64,000 nucleotides of DNA from Tyto alba (Eukaryota; Chordata; Aves; Strigiformes; Tytonidae): contig NW_024881316.1 of assembly GCF_018691265.1 (NCBI RefSeq), forward strand, positions 25,831,819-25,895,818, in the 5' to 3' direction. A program made the translations under genes and the position numbers. Position 1 is the stretch's first letter. The number at the start of each line of letters is the position of its first letter. Under the pieces are notes generated by a model. That model was not told the DNA's origin. It ran no database searches and saw only the letters and a list, made by a program, of their open reading frames with translations. This document shows, one piece after another, positions 23,005-35,674 of this stretch.

Positions 23005-23840
23005 TAACTTCAGAAATGTCAACAGACACAGAGAAGTCAGCCTTTCATTGAGCTGGGTGATATATATGTAGAATTTATAACAACTAACTTTATATTTTTC
23101 CAGGATTTCAACTGTGGTTAATATGTTCATGAGTAGGGTACATATTACTTGTCTTTTGTCTCTGAAAGCTTAAGCACGTGCTATAAACGAGGTATTTATT
23201 TCTTCTGTAGACAATGCAGATGGCACCTACAGGGGCATTCTTACCAGGGCAACTCTCTCATTTCTTGTTGCTTTTCCTTTTGTTCTCTTCCATCTCTCTG
23301 ATTTTTAAGATATCTGGAGGGTGCCACTTGATCCATTTGGCAATAACTACATCTAAACTGAGTTCATCATGATAGAATTATCATTATTAATGAAAATACA
23401 GGTTTAATCTCATTCATATTCCGGTCTGATATGAGATTTGTCCTTTATTGGCACAATAACAGAGGAATGGACACTGTATTCTTTCTTGTAAAATGCACTA
23501 TTTAGCTCTATGCCATAGGGACACTTTTCTTCCATGTATGTTTTAAAGGTTATTCTTATCCAGATTTAATAATAAATAAAATTTCACTTATTCAACTTTC
23601 ATAGAGAAATTACATTTTGAAAAGAAACAAAAAATACCATTTTAATTTTCAAATATCAACTTTATTTTAACCTGGCTTTTTAGCAAAAATGTTTAATATA
23701 AATGTTAAGGTTTCTCCCTTGTTTATTTTCCCACTTTACCAAAGAAAAAGAAGAGTAAAAAAGGGAGACAGTTAGAGAAGGAACAACTATTCTTAAACCT
23801 CTAATTAAAATTAAATAATGAGCAAGTCAACCCTCCCTAT
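23005..23840. other. AT-rich sequence, no gene recognised
   Basis: No supported feature; it ends in cctat, the left target-site copy of the next LTR. Confidence 0.55.
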
Positions 23841-24927
23841 TGTCATGGTTTGAGCTCAGAGGGCAACTGAACACCACACATCTGCTCACTCCTCCCTTCC
23901 CTCCCAGCGATGAGAAGGGACAAATAAGCCACGCTTGGGATTCGAAATAGGAACAGGAGGGGCAAATCACCCACTATGGTTACAGGCAAAAGGCAGACTC
24001 ATTAGGGAAAGAAAAAAAGAACATACATTTATTACAGACACTAACAACACTTAACAGAGTAAAATTGTAAGAAGCATTACTGGATCTTGAGAACACCTTC
24101 CCCCCACCCCTCCCTTCTTCCCAGGCTCAGTTCTGCTCCCAATATCTCTACCTCCTCCCCCAGTGGCGCAGGGGGGCAGGGAATGGGGGGGGTGGGAGGG
24201 GGTGGGTGGGTGCAGTCAGTGCTGCTTCTTCTTCCATCTTTGGTGAGGGGAGCTTCTGGAACTTGTTCCCCCTGCTCCATTGTGGTCCGCCTCTCACAGG
24301 AGACAGTCCTTCACAAAACCTTTCTGATGTGAGTCCCTCCCATGGGCTGCAGTGTTTCCCAGTGTTCTGGCATGGGACACCAACTTTCTCCAACTGGAGT
24401 CCCTCCCATGGGCTGCAGCCCTTCCCAAGCTGCTCTGGTGTGGGACACCCTTGCATGCTGCAATCCTCCCAGCACCAAACTACAACAGCAGGGGATACTT
24501 CTTCCCACAAGATCCTGGCCTTCTTCGGACACAGTCACTTTGGTCATCCATGTGAAACACCTCACAGGCCATAAATCAATGTCTGCTTCACCGTAGATCT
24601 TCATGGGTGGCAGGGGGGGGCCACCCTGCCATCTCACCACAGGATACAGGGGGGGTCTCTGCTCCAGCAAACCTCCCCCCTCCTTTCTTCCTCTGTTCCT
24701 CCGCTGACCTCACAGAGCTGTCACAACTCCTCCTCACAAATCTGACTCCTCCTCACCATGTCCCTTCTTAAATACATTATCGCAGAGGCGCAGCTGATTG
24801 GCTCAGTTTTGGTGCGGAGGTGGGGCTGACTTGGAGCTGGAGGAGCTTTGAGAATCTTCTCACAGGTGGATACTGCTGTAGCCCCCTCCCCTGGTACTAA
24901 AAAACCCCACCACTCAAACCCTGGACA
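23841..24927 (-). mobile_element. Solo LTR 'B' (minus strand), same subfamily as 11.7 kb
   Basis: On the minus strand it starts 'tgtccagggtttgagtgg' and ends 'ctcaaaccatgaca'. Flanks are cctat (23836-23840) and cctgt (24928-24932), a 5-bp duplication with one change. It shares 92 identical bases with LTR A (24724-24815 against 11865-11956) and is very similar elsewhere. The polyadenylation signal is at 24028-24033 (minus). A GC-rich part carries two copies of 'gagtccctcccatgggctg', at 24331 and 24400, about 69 bases apart, beside a G-run tract at 24171-24210. The many overlapping frames of 80-120 codons here are by-products of GC-rich repeats. Confidence 0.85.
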
Positions 24928-25044
24928 CCTGTCCTACCTTGAATCCTAAGCCTTTTCTTGTTTTCTCCTTCTTGGCACTAGGAGGGAAGGGGTCAGTGAG
25001 CTGCTGTGTGGTGCTCAGTTGCCTTCTGGGCTCAAACCACAACA
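24928..25044 (+). repeat. Plus-strand tail fragment of the same LTR family
   Basis: Directly after LTR B lie about 117 bases that match the last part of LTR A in the plus orientation: 'tcctaccttgaatcctaag' against A's 'tcctatctcgaacccc', then '...gtggtgctcagttgcc' and the end 'gggctcaaaccacaaca'. No head of this copy is present before LTR B. LTR B and this fragment therefore form inverted ends (23841-23960 against 24930-25044). Confidence 0.75.
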
Positions 25045-28000
25045 ATGTCATAAACAAAAAACATTTAATTGAATATGTTTGTATTAGCAAAGAATATTTT
25101 CAAAGGAATTTGGACAACTTGCAATGTAATATTATTCTACGTAATTTAAGTGTGATCAGTAAAGGCAAAACATTCACTGGGAATGTAGAAGTAGACGTAA
25201 GGCCTGTAATCCAGGAGTAAACTCTTTAGAATCCTACAATTATTTCAGTTGTTATTTTATTTGATGTTTGGGATATACTACTTCATAAATCTCTGACACA
25301 ATTTTGGTTTTTATTCATGTTCAAAGAGGCATAACTGCAGAAGACTTTTTGTGAAACTTTAAAGCTAAACTATTCAAAGTAGATATCATACCCTTGATAA
25401 AACAAATGTACTTGTTTTTTTTTTTTTTCTCATCCTTGTCAAGAGATAAAATATTTTATCGTCAACATGGATATTTGCAAGAGTATTTTTTCCTTAGAAA
25501 GTGTAATAGAAGTTAAACATGATAGTGACTCTTTTTGTTGCTGTTGTGTGCTTTGAAGTCACTGGGATTTAATCATATGCTTCAAGTTAAACTCATGATA
25601 ACCTGCAGCTTTATGATAACAGCTTTTTAAATTAATGATCTTATAAATGATAATATATATGAGCCACATATGAATAATGTTCAGCTCCATTCAGGTTCCA
25701 CTGAACAGAAATCTTAATGAAGTTCTACTGCTGTTTTCTGGAGTAGTTCTTCACCTTGCATATTTTGACTAGTAATCTGCACTAAAATGATAACAGACCT
25801 GTGGTTCTAGACAACAGACGTTATTTTTCATATAGAAGGAATGAACACAGATTGAATGCTTTGAAATATGACTATAGTATGTGTTAGCATGGGCCTTCTG
25901 GTAAGAAAGATTAATGGAGCCACTTGTGATAACTTATTGCAGCGTAGTAGGTAACATCAAGAACGTGTATGACAGAACCCAGCTTTGTACATAGAATAGC
26001 ACCAAGCCATGCTTTCCTGCTGTTTTTAAAAATATAAAACTGACAGATGTCGAGGATTACTGTGATTAAAAGATGCTTAATATTTTTAAAAATACTTCTG
26101 TAGGAGTGCTATGAAAACTTGATATGATTCATTACACATTATGCAAATAACTGTTAAAATTGTTATCTTGAAACTACATAGTTCAACTTCTGATTTTATT
26201 AAATTTTATTTTAAGAAAATGGATCGGCTGCTTCTGGCAATGGTAATGTAATTACCACTGGCTTAATTTGTAGCATGAAGATCTGCAAGGCTATGTCCCG
26301 TGATAGTTTCCATGTTGTTTTACCACTGTTAAATTGTAATTATAGCTTTGGAAAACCATATGTTTGGGGACATTAACAGTGACAGCAGAATCTTGTCAAA
26401 GTGCTGGTTGCTTAGCTACAGCTAGATGCAACAAACTACTAGTAGAACTGTAAAAAACATTTGTTTTTCAAGGAGTATATTGAAATGATATAACAACTTT
26501 GCTGTGACTGTTAGTGCTGGGTTTTCTACAGTTACTAATAGGCTGTCAAGAAAACTGTTACAAAACTCAACTGGAGTTATAAGGAGTCACTGTCAGGGGA
26601 AAGAGACCTCCAGGAGGTCTTTGTCCTTAACCTGACTTTGTGGTGGTAGTTACTGGGACTTTTATTTTTCCAGAGAATGAAGAAGTTTGCAGATAATGCA
26701 GGCATTTTTTTTCAGATTAGAAAATGTGAAAAATGGTATCAGTTTGCACCAAGAGATTTTTCTTCAAACTTTATTTGAAATCAAAAAACTGAAAAGCGAT
26801 TTTATTGTCACTTTTTGTCACAATTATTTTGTCACAAAATTAGATGATCTTTTATTTGAAAATTTCCTCTGGTTTCATTTTTTTTTTTTTTAAAAAAAAA
26901 AAAAAACAAAACCAAGCAACTATAAACTTACTTAGGTATTTTTTAAGTAACTAAAACTTGTCAATTGACATAAAGACATTTTTCCTTCTTGTATGACTCA
27001 CCTAACAATCAAAAAGTTTACATGGCAAACTGAACTTTAATTTTAACATTGAAATTGCCTACAAATAATTTTTTCATTACAGATCAATGCACAAATCTGA
27101 AAAGATTGTAATTGGCAGCCTGGATTACTTAAAGAGTCTGTAAATTCTGATCCAGAGCTTTCTTCCTGAAAGTGACTTTTTATCCCACACTTGATTTTAG
27201 TAAAAAGCCAGTAAGTGTTGAATTAGTACAAGAAGTTTGAACTGATGCTTACAGCCTCAATTCTTTTATCATAAATATGCAAATGTTTGATTAATCAAGC
27301 TCTGCTTTTTTTTTTTTTTGTCAGTGATTTGTTCAAGCCAAACATCTAGTTTCAAATTTTAGTTTTAATGATCTCTTCCTTGTGATATCATTATTAAACT
27401 GTAATTAAAATTAAACTGAGACTAGACAATAATTTAAATGAGGCCAATTAATAAATAAAACTTTCAGTCTGCCATTATAAAGCCTTATAGATCTTACTTA
27501 TAGCTTGAACACTGGCAGTTTGTTCCTTCTTTATGTATAACTGAGTGCTAATTTCTTTTCATCAGACCAATTTCACTGTATGAAAACAAATTAATGTGTT
27601 GGTGGAATTCTACAGCTGTACATCAGTGAAAATTAAGGAAATGAAGATACAAGAGTATTCAAACATTTATCAGTGCAATAGCAATCCCATAATCATATAA
27701 CATTTTCTCTCTAGTCATTTAATTTTAAACACCTTTTGTGGGCCAGTTCTGGGAAATGTTTCTTCTACTCTCTTCTGCAAAGCTCCAAATATGATTTGTC
27801 TCACCTCTTCTGCTCCAGTAGGTGTACAGGATAGCCTAATATTAGGAACAGAATCTCGAATATTCTGATGTTTCCCTTTTGGTAAAGATTAGAGCACTTA
27901 AGTTTTTGAGTGGAGAATGACATCGTGCTCATTAGAAGTATCATACACATTTTTCTGCTTTAATTCAGCAGTTTTAGTTTTTAAGTTTATAACATCCCAA

Positions 28001-29225
28001 ACTTTTGTCTGGGTCCAACTGACCCTATATAAATAATATTTATTTATAATATGTCCTATCAGATTTTGATAAATAAGGATGCCTCACATGAACAAATGGT
28101 TCAGTGTTGGTCAGGAGGCTTGAATCTTTTCTGCATTTTGAATAGCATAGTCCAAATAAAAATACCCTACATACATAAGCAAAAGAGGAGACAATTCTAA
28201 ATGTTTGTCACTCCTTCCTATGCGAATGTCGCTATCAAAGATTCATTTTCCTAAAAATACATTCTGGCAATACTCTTCATTATCAATGAAAGTTTATATG
28301 CCTTTTGTTGTGCAAATACAAATATTACAGAAGCCTTACTTTGTTACACAGACCTCAGTGGAAGAAAGAATAGCTGAACAAAGCCGGCAACATAAGTACT
28401 GTTATTTCTATATACAACTTGACAGATGTCCATCAGATAGCTTCTTATCACTGATTGATAAAAAGTCCAGGTTGTCAAGGAGCCTATTTAACTTCTTCCA
28501 TGCTTCCAAGTTACAGTATTCTTCATAGTCTGAGTTTAATGATGACATTGATCAAAATGTTAATATATGTAGATTTATCAGGACGTGATGATTATGGTGA
28601 TAAGGCCTCATGATTGAAACTTCCAGAGTAAATGTACTGAATGATAAATGCATATTTCCCAGTCCAAGGAAATGGATTCAGTATTGCAGTTAATGTTTCA
28701 TACAGCCCAAGTTCATTAAGCACAACTCAGCTAATGGCATCATGAATTTGTTTCGTTTTATCAAATTGCTTTAATTAGGGAAATGCATTGAAAGCTGATT
28801 GTGAATACATTTACTTTTCCCTGGAATAACTAAAAAAAGGGGTAATGGGATTAATTTGTCCCTTTTACCTCTTTTAACTTGGAGCATGATGATTCTTTCT
28901 CAACTTTATGGCATGAACTATTTTGTGTTTAACATGATTCTCATTAACCAGTGTAATTGTAGAGGGTTTAAGCAGAAACACTAACAGGCTGGACCAATGC
29001 CAGCTTGTTCCTTTCCAATCATATTAAATGCCATTTCTCCAGGAATACAGGCCTTTAACAAAGGCCTGTGTTACCATTATTGCTTACAAAGTTAAGAGAA
29101 GGAGTCAACAAGGTCTTCTCATGGTTCCTTAAATTATTCATGGCTAATCCATTGTATCAAACTACAATGATTATTCCAAAATTGTTGTCCTCTGAGTTGT
29201 GATTGTCATAATCGGGCTCTGCAGG
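25045..29225. other. AT-rich sequence, no gene recognised
   Basis: About 4.2 kb without a supported gene or element. Holds poly(T) runs near 25416 and 27306 and a T14A15 block. The final gcagg is the left target-site copy of the next LTR. Confidence 0.6.
26878..26906. repeat. T14A15 homopolymer palindrome
   Basis: Fourteen T directly followed by fifteen A, a perfect inverted repeat with no loop. It can extrude a hairpin and should exclude nucleosomes, and is a likely sequencing or length-variation hotspot. No link to a mobile element was seen. Confidence 0.85.
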
Positions 29226-30339
29226 TGTATTGGGTTTACATGGCAAGGTTTTGGTAGCAGAGGTGCTACAGGGGTGGCATCTGTGAGAAGCTGCCAGAAG
29301 ATGCCACCATGTCTAATAGAGCCAATACCAGCAAGGTCTAAGATGCACCTGCTGCTGGCAAAGGCTGAGCTCATCAGCAGTGATGGTAGCATCTCTGGGA
29401 TAATGTATTTAAGAAGGGGAACTGTGCAACTGTAACCAGAGAGAGGAGTGAGAATATGTGAGAGCAACAGCTCTGCATACACCAAGGTCAGTGAAGAAGA
29501 AGGGGGAGGAGATTCCCCTGCAGCCCGTGGTGAAGACCATGGTGAGTCAGGTTGTGCCCCTGCAGCCTGTGGAGGTCCATGGTGGAGCAGAAATCCACCT
29601 GAAGCCCATGGAGGACTCCACGACAGAGCAGGTGGATGCCCAAAGGAGGTTGTGATCTTGTGGAAAGACTACAGTGGAGAAGGCTCCTGTCGGGACCTGT
29701 GGCCCCATGGAGAGAGGAGCCCACACTGAAGCAGGTTTGCTGGCAGGGCTTGTGACCCCATGAGGGACCCACGCTGGAGCAGTCTGTTCCTCAAGGATTG
29801 CACCCCATGGAAGGTATGCATGCTGGAGCAGTTCATGAAGAACTGCAGCCTGTGGTAAGTACCCATGTTGGAGCAGTTCATGGAGGACTGTGTCTCGAGG
29901 GAGGGACCCCATGCTGGAACAGGGGAAGAGTGTGAGGAATCCTCCCCATGAGGAAGAAAGACAGAGGCAGAGACAACTTGTGATGAACTGACCGTAACTC
30001 TCATTCCCTGTCCTCCTACACCTCTTGGGGGGACGAGTCAGAGAAAATCAGAAGTTAAGTTGAGCCTTGGAAGAAGGGAACGGTGGGAGGAAAGTGGTTT
30101 TAAGATTTGGGTTTATTTTCTCATTTTCCTACTCTGATTTGATTGGTAATAAATTACATTTTTTTCCCCAAAGCTGACTCTGTTCTGCCCATGACAGTAA
30201 TTGCTGAATTATCTCTCTCTGTCCTTATCTTGACCCATGAGCCTTTCATTTTATTTTCTCTCCCTTGTCCAGCTGAAGAGGGGAGTGATACAATGGCTTT
30301 AGTGGGCACCTGGTGTCCAGTCAGGGTCAACTCACCACA
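29226..30339 (+). mobile_element. Solo LTR 'C' with perfect 5-bp target duplication
   Basis: 1,114 bases starting 'tgtattgggtttacatgg' and ending 'gtcaactcaccaca', flanked by gcagg on both sides (29221-29225 and 30340-30344). It shares the LTR A/B plan: 'ttttggtagcag' near the start, 'gataatgtatttaagaagg' as core promoter (near 29400), a GC-rich repeat section, and AATAAA at 30148-30153. It is clearly diverged from A and B, so a different subfamily. Between about 29540 and 29930 are degenerate tandem units built on 'catgctggagcagttcatg'-like words. Open frames of 90-120 codons on both strands lie in this repeat section and are not credited as genes. Confidence 0.9.
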
Positions 30340-30344
30340 GCAGG

Positions 30345-33300
30345 ATATGTATAATTCATAGCGATGTCTCTGAGCTCTTAAAAACATTGTTGTGTTGCAT
30401 TGAATTATAGGAACAGATACTACAAATAGTTGAAAATCACATCATTTACATGTAATTATGGGTATTATGTAGATTGGAAAGAGTTAAGGTGGCTTTAGTT
30501 ATGCAGAAAGAGTAGGTCTTTCTAGTTTTAACCTTCTGCTGTCCAGGATTCCTAGAAATTATAAGTTTAAGTTCACATTAAAAATCAGCTTTAAAATCAT
30601 GCCGAGAAACAGCTGCTATTGTGCTTTTCTGTGTTCTGTGTCAAGGAAGCTCTCTCTTTTTAGGGGAATGGCTGCCAGTGGATAAATTACTACATGATAA
30701 TCCCTGCTATAAAGTGATCACTTTCATTTAATTAAAAACAAAATACCAGTAGCTTCTTAAAATATCAGTGTTTCCAAGAAACACTAATCTTTACCTAGCT
30801 GAATTTTTGGTCCAATCTGCATTAGAAAATAGAGCTTTTCAATGGTGTGTTGTTCAGGTGAACTTCCAAATAGGCATCTAAATCTGTCTACAGCACAGGT
30901 ATGATCACATCTAACCCAGGGCTGATAATGATAACCAGAAGCAGCGGGTGCATGGTGCAGAGCTCCCTGCACTGGCTGGATGTGAATCAGCTTGGGTCTG
31001 ACTGCAGGCTAAACCACATTTGTGCAGCAGTACACTCAAGCTAATAAAGATAGCTGCGAATAAGAGCTTGTTAGGTCAACCATAGAGCTGATCCACACCA
31101 TGTGGATTTACTGAGTTGTATCTCTGCTAGCTCAGGAATCTATACCCCATACTTCATGCATGGCAGAGACAGGCTGATAATTAGCTATTCTGTCTGGAGA
31201 CTATGGGTGAACATATAGAATTAACTTGGTTTCGTACATTCTTTAACTGACAAGAGCAAGCACACACCCAAGTGATCTGGGAGAAAGCCTGTCTCACAGC
31301 AAATGTGAAAGGACCACTTACAGCCAGATGGAACATGCAGTGACAGTCTCTTCTGCAAATTTCTGTTGTTTCTGGGGCATTAGATAAATCATAGATTAAG
31401 CATTTGCTGCAAGGAAATTTTATATATATCCAGGGAACTTCTTGTATGCCTAGGAAACTCTTACAGCAACATAATGATATTACCACCATTAAACTGACTG
31501 TACTAATATACATGAATGGAGGTTCCTATTCTGAAACAAGTGAGGTTTCCCTCTAGTGTAGGAAATTTTACAAGTACAGATATACTGGCTTAGATTCACA
31601 CATTTGTGAACAATGTGTGCAACACCTAAAAATCAGAACTTTCATTTTTCTAGTAGTGCTGATATCGGGAACATGTGAATTTTCATAAATGGTAAATTTT
31701 CTTCAGTATTTCAATAACTCCTTTAAAGAGAAAAAAAACAAACCAAACCAACATCCCTTCATAAGTGTTCTTCTTTAGCTGAAGCTAATCACTGAAGTTA
31801 GTTTTACAACTTTTTCATAGTTTAGAAGTTATTAAGTTGTAATAGGCCATTATCAGTGCAAAAAGCTTGTCAAGTGCTGACCTTTCTTAATGCACAGATA
31901 GCACAAATGACTTCTGGTACAACATGATGTCAATATATTTCTCGAGACTGCTTTAAAGTAGGAAGAGGAGAACTAAGTTTTAGGGCATGACTATGGATGC
32001 ATATATCGCTAGGGATTTTTGTTTAATGTTATTTCTATTTATATGGTTTTAATATAAATTGTACAAATACTCACAACAACTGTAATATTTGGAAAATATT
32101 TTCTGAAATGATTCTTTGTCCAAAGGAGACAAGATATAACCCACCAACAACTTGTCCATCAGCCCAAGATTAACCATAGGCTAGTACTTATTTATTTTAG
32201 CAAATGTACTAATTTATGGTTGAAATAGATCATATTTTCTAAATGGTCATTCTATTTATTGCATCTTCAGACAATTTGTTTCAGTGTTAATTATCCTTAC
32301 TGTAAAAACGTTGCATCTTATTTCCATTTTTACTTCATATGACTTCCATGAAATTTATTTAAACAAAGACATATAAAAGTAGCAGAAATCATTTCTAGCC
32401 CTAGGGAGAGCTATATTAAGAAAAACTTGTCGTATCTCTATGGTACAATTATCACTATGTCTAAATCACTATGAATTTTTTAATGAGAGTGAGGGCCACA
32501 TGGGTTTTCAGTTTCCAAACTCTTTTTAGTAAGGAGAACACTTCAGAAAGCATGCACATTTTTGAAAAAAGATTATGAAAATGCCAGAGAGGAGGATAAG
32601 CTGAATTGTGAATAGTTAAAGTGGTCAGAAAAACCTGGTGAGGAAAAACCACCACCAAGAAAACAGAAAACAAATGGAACAGAAAAATATAAAATATGTG
32701 AGGTCTTAACTATGCATAAATCAGAATATTCTGTTGTTGTTGTGTCAAGTACTTCAGAGCTAATTTTGTTACCATGATGCAGATACCTCTGTCAAATGCT
32801 TCTGTGAAATATTATGAGATCCATCAAGAATATCCATTACCTCTGAAACTATACCAGTCGATATCAGTTGCAATTCCTACATTCCTTCATGTTAGAAATT
32901 CATATGATTATACTAAGAAACATGTGATACAGGGTTGTGTGATATAGACTTGTATGTTAAGTTATGGAGTTAATTATGCACTTAGTTCTTCAAAGCAGCA
33001 CCATCAACTTTCATTGACTTTCTCATGCCTTGAAATCTTGAACAGCAGTGAACCAGATACAATGAAAAACTGTTTAATATTGTGCTGAATTTTCTTTTTT
33101 TTTTTTTTCTATGTGTAACCATGTTTGAGCAAAAAGATTTTATAAAACTTTCGTCCTGACATTCAAAACCCCGCAATGATGAATCAAACCTTTCTAAAAC
33201 AGCATCTCCATGTAGAGATGTTTCCAGAAGCATTGATTCACATTTTTTTTTCAAGTTACAGTTTATCCAGCTGTCATAGGATAAACATAAAATGACAAAA

Positions 33301-35670
33301 AGAAAGATAATATGTCCCTTACATGTTCAGGTATTCTATTATTTGCATGAATTCAGACAGTTAGGTTAATAAGGTAATAGTAGAAGGAAAGATGGGAAAA
33401 GGTCTTCCTAATGGTTTAAAACCAGAACTCTAAATCAGGTGCCATCTAGCCCTAAACTCAGACTTTTATCATCTAGATTTCTAGTATTAAAATCCTTCAT
33501 GGTGTCTGAAATGCCCATTGCTGAGTAGTGACACCAAAGTCCAGGCAGCCTTCAACCAAACATCTGTCTCACAAAGCATTTCACATAAATTAGAACAGTT
33601 TTACCAATCTATAGATAAAATTCTTGTAATTTTGTTTCTTACCTAGTCCCCATCCACAGTTACACACCGTAGTCAAAAATAAAATGAGAGGTAAGAACTG
33701 ATGTTAAATCCATCTCCATTAATTTATTGAACTTAGTCCTTTGTTTGCTGGGAAAGTTTTACTGTCAGAATACTCGATACACTGGGACAAGCTGTACTCA
33801 TCCTCATGTTGGAGGCATTCCTTTTTTTGTGTAAATGACCAGAAACTGCAGAAGACAGTCAAATTTGGTGATGCTTCATCCTAAGCGGGGTGATGTTACC
33901 TTGTCCCATGCACTGGTGATAACCACTCAGTTTTTGTACTGCTTATTGGTCAAAATACTACTTATCTGTAGGAAGCAGAGCATTTTTGACACAAGGGTCT
34001 AAAAGCCACCCCTCATCAAAAGGACAGTAATTATGTCACTCTCCTATGAGACATGAAAACATCCACTTTCAGATGAAACCAGGCAAAGGAAAAAACCAGG
34101 TCTTTCATGTTCTTGGTGATTGACCTGGTACTGGAGCAAAAGATGTCTCCATGGGGCTAAGGCAGATGAATAACTTCTATCTTCCCCTTGTCTGCAGTTC
34201 CTATGAGAAAAGACTGACCTCATCAGACACCTACTACTAGAAGACACCTGGTTATGAGTACCATGCAGGTATTTTCTTTCTGCCTAGAGCACTTCAATGA
34301 CCTTCACTTCTCTCCTTGTGACATTTTGAACCGTTTAGATTACAGAAAGCTCTGCCACGTTTGCTAACGTTGTGAATCCCAGCTGTGCCTGATTTAAGGA
34401 ATACTGGTTGTCATCTTGGAGTTGTTTATTGTCCAAAATAAATGCCTTATAATACAAGTCCATATCTTTTTGCAAGTGCATCCTGGAAAGTTTTTAAATA
34501 TCTATATGTCTAAGTGATGTATCACAGTTAAAATATAGTTCACAACAGGATTATTGCCGACTGTTCCTGTTAGTGAAAAACTTAACAGAGAGCTCTTGTT
34601 GTACCCCCAAATAATACATAAGTTTCCTAAAATCCCAGTGAGATGTGTATGCAAATCATGATTCAAATGAAGAACCTGAAATTTGTTTGTAATATAGTTC
34701 TCAAACTGTGGTGAAACCCAAACTACACACAGGATTCTTCTAGCTATTTTCCATATGTACCAGTGACTATCTTTATTAGACAGTATGTCCATTTCAAGGA
34801 ACAGGGGTTATATGTTAAGAAACAAGGTTTCCAATACATGGGTGATTGGAAAGAGGTCATGCATTTCATATAAAAATTTGAGATATGAGGCATAAGAGCA
34901 GAAAACAGTTATAACAGAGAAAATTACAGTGCCTTCTGCACTAGCATCCTAGGATGGGTGAGCACCACTGTTTTGTCTGATAATTTTAATTAATTTTAGT
35001 TTGGAAGATAAAACTGTAAAAAGGAACAGGTGTGAGAGTGTGCTCCTCCTCAACAATGAAATGACACCAACTGATCTGTGAGTGCACTAAAAGCTTATTA
35101 CATTAATTAGACTAGGCACAACAATGGCAGCAGTTGAGCCTCAGGTATCGTTTTAGGGCATCTCTTGTCTCCTCCAACCATCTTCACCCATGGCCAAAAC
35201 CGTAATGAAGAAAGGTAAATGGAAGATGCGAAGAAAGAAGTGGCTATCTCCAAAACACTTCAAAACAAGTAAGGATAGGAAGAAGGGAAAATGAACTACT
35301 GTCTTAATTAGTCCTAGTTGAGAACACTCCTTTTTTGGTCTGGGAGTCTCTCCAAAGGTCCACACTTAGCTTGTTAAGGTCTCTGAGTATTTCACACCGT
35401 ATCACACAGGTAAGAGAAAGTCAGCATCAAAATCCTTAAAGCAGGTACAGCTTACCTTATAGGGATGATTCATATTCAAAAACCAAGTGATTTAACAGTG
35501 AACCAGAAACAAATTCATCTCACCGAATCATATTATGGTCTTTATTCATAGACATGTAAGTTATAAAATATCTTTTTCACAGTAAACAGTCATGTGTTTG
35601 AACTTCTGCTTCACTGTATCAAGTACTAAATACAAGTACCCAGTCTGGGAACACTCCATTACCAGAGTTA
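30345..35670. other. AT-rich sequence, no gene recognised
   Basis: About 5.3 kb without a supported feature. A poly(T) run lies near 33097. A 34-codon, very Lys/Arg-rich frame at 35190-35294 is noted in findings but not called a gene. Confidence 0.6.
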
Positions 35671-35674
35671 AAAT

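Noticed and set aside
24077..24670. Several overlapping frames of 65-122 codons on both strands
   Set aside because: All lie in the GC-rich repeat section of LTR B. Frames open on both strands at once reflect composition, not coding.
29448..30004. Frames of 93-121 codons on both strands
   Set aside because: They are translations of the degenerate tandem repeats in LTR C.
29221..30344. Direct-repeat words considered as a CRISPR-like array
   Set aside because: Units are degenerate, with no constant repeat/unique spacer pattern, and the host is a vertebrate; they lie inside an LTR.
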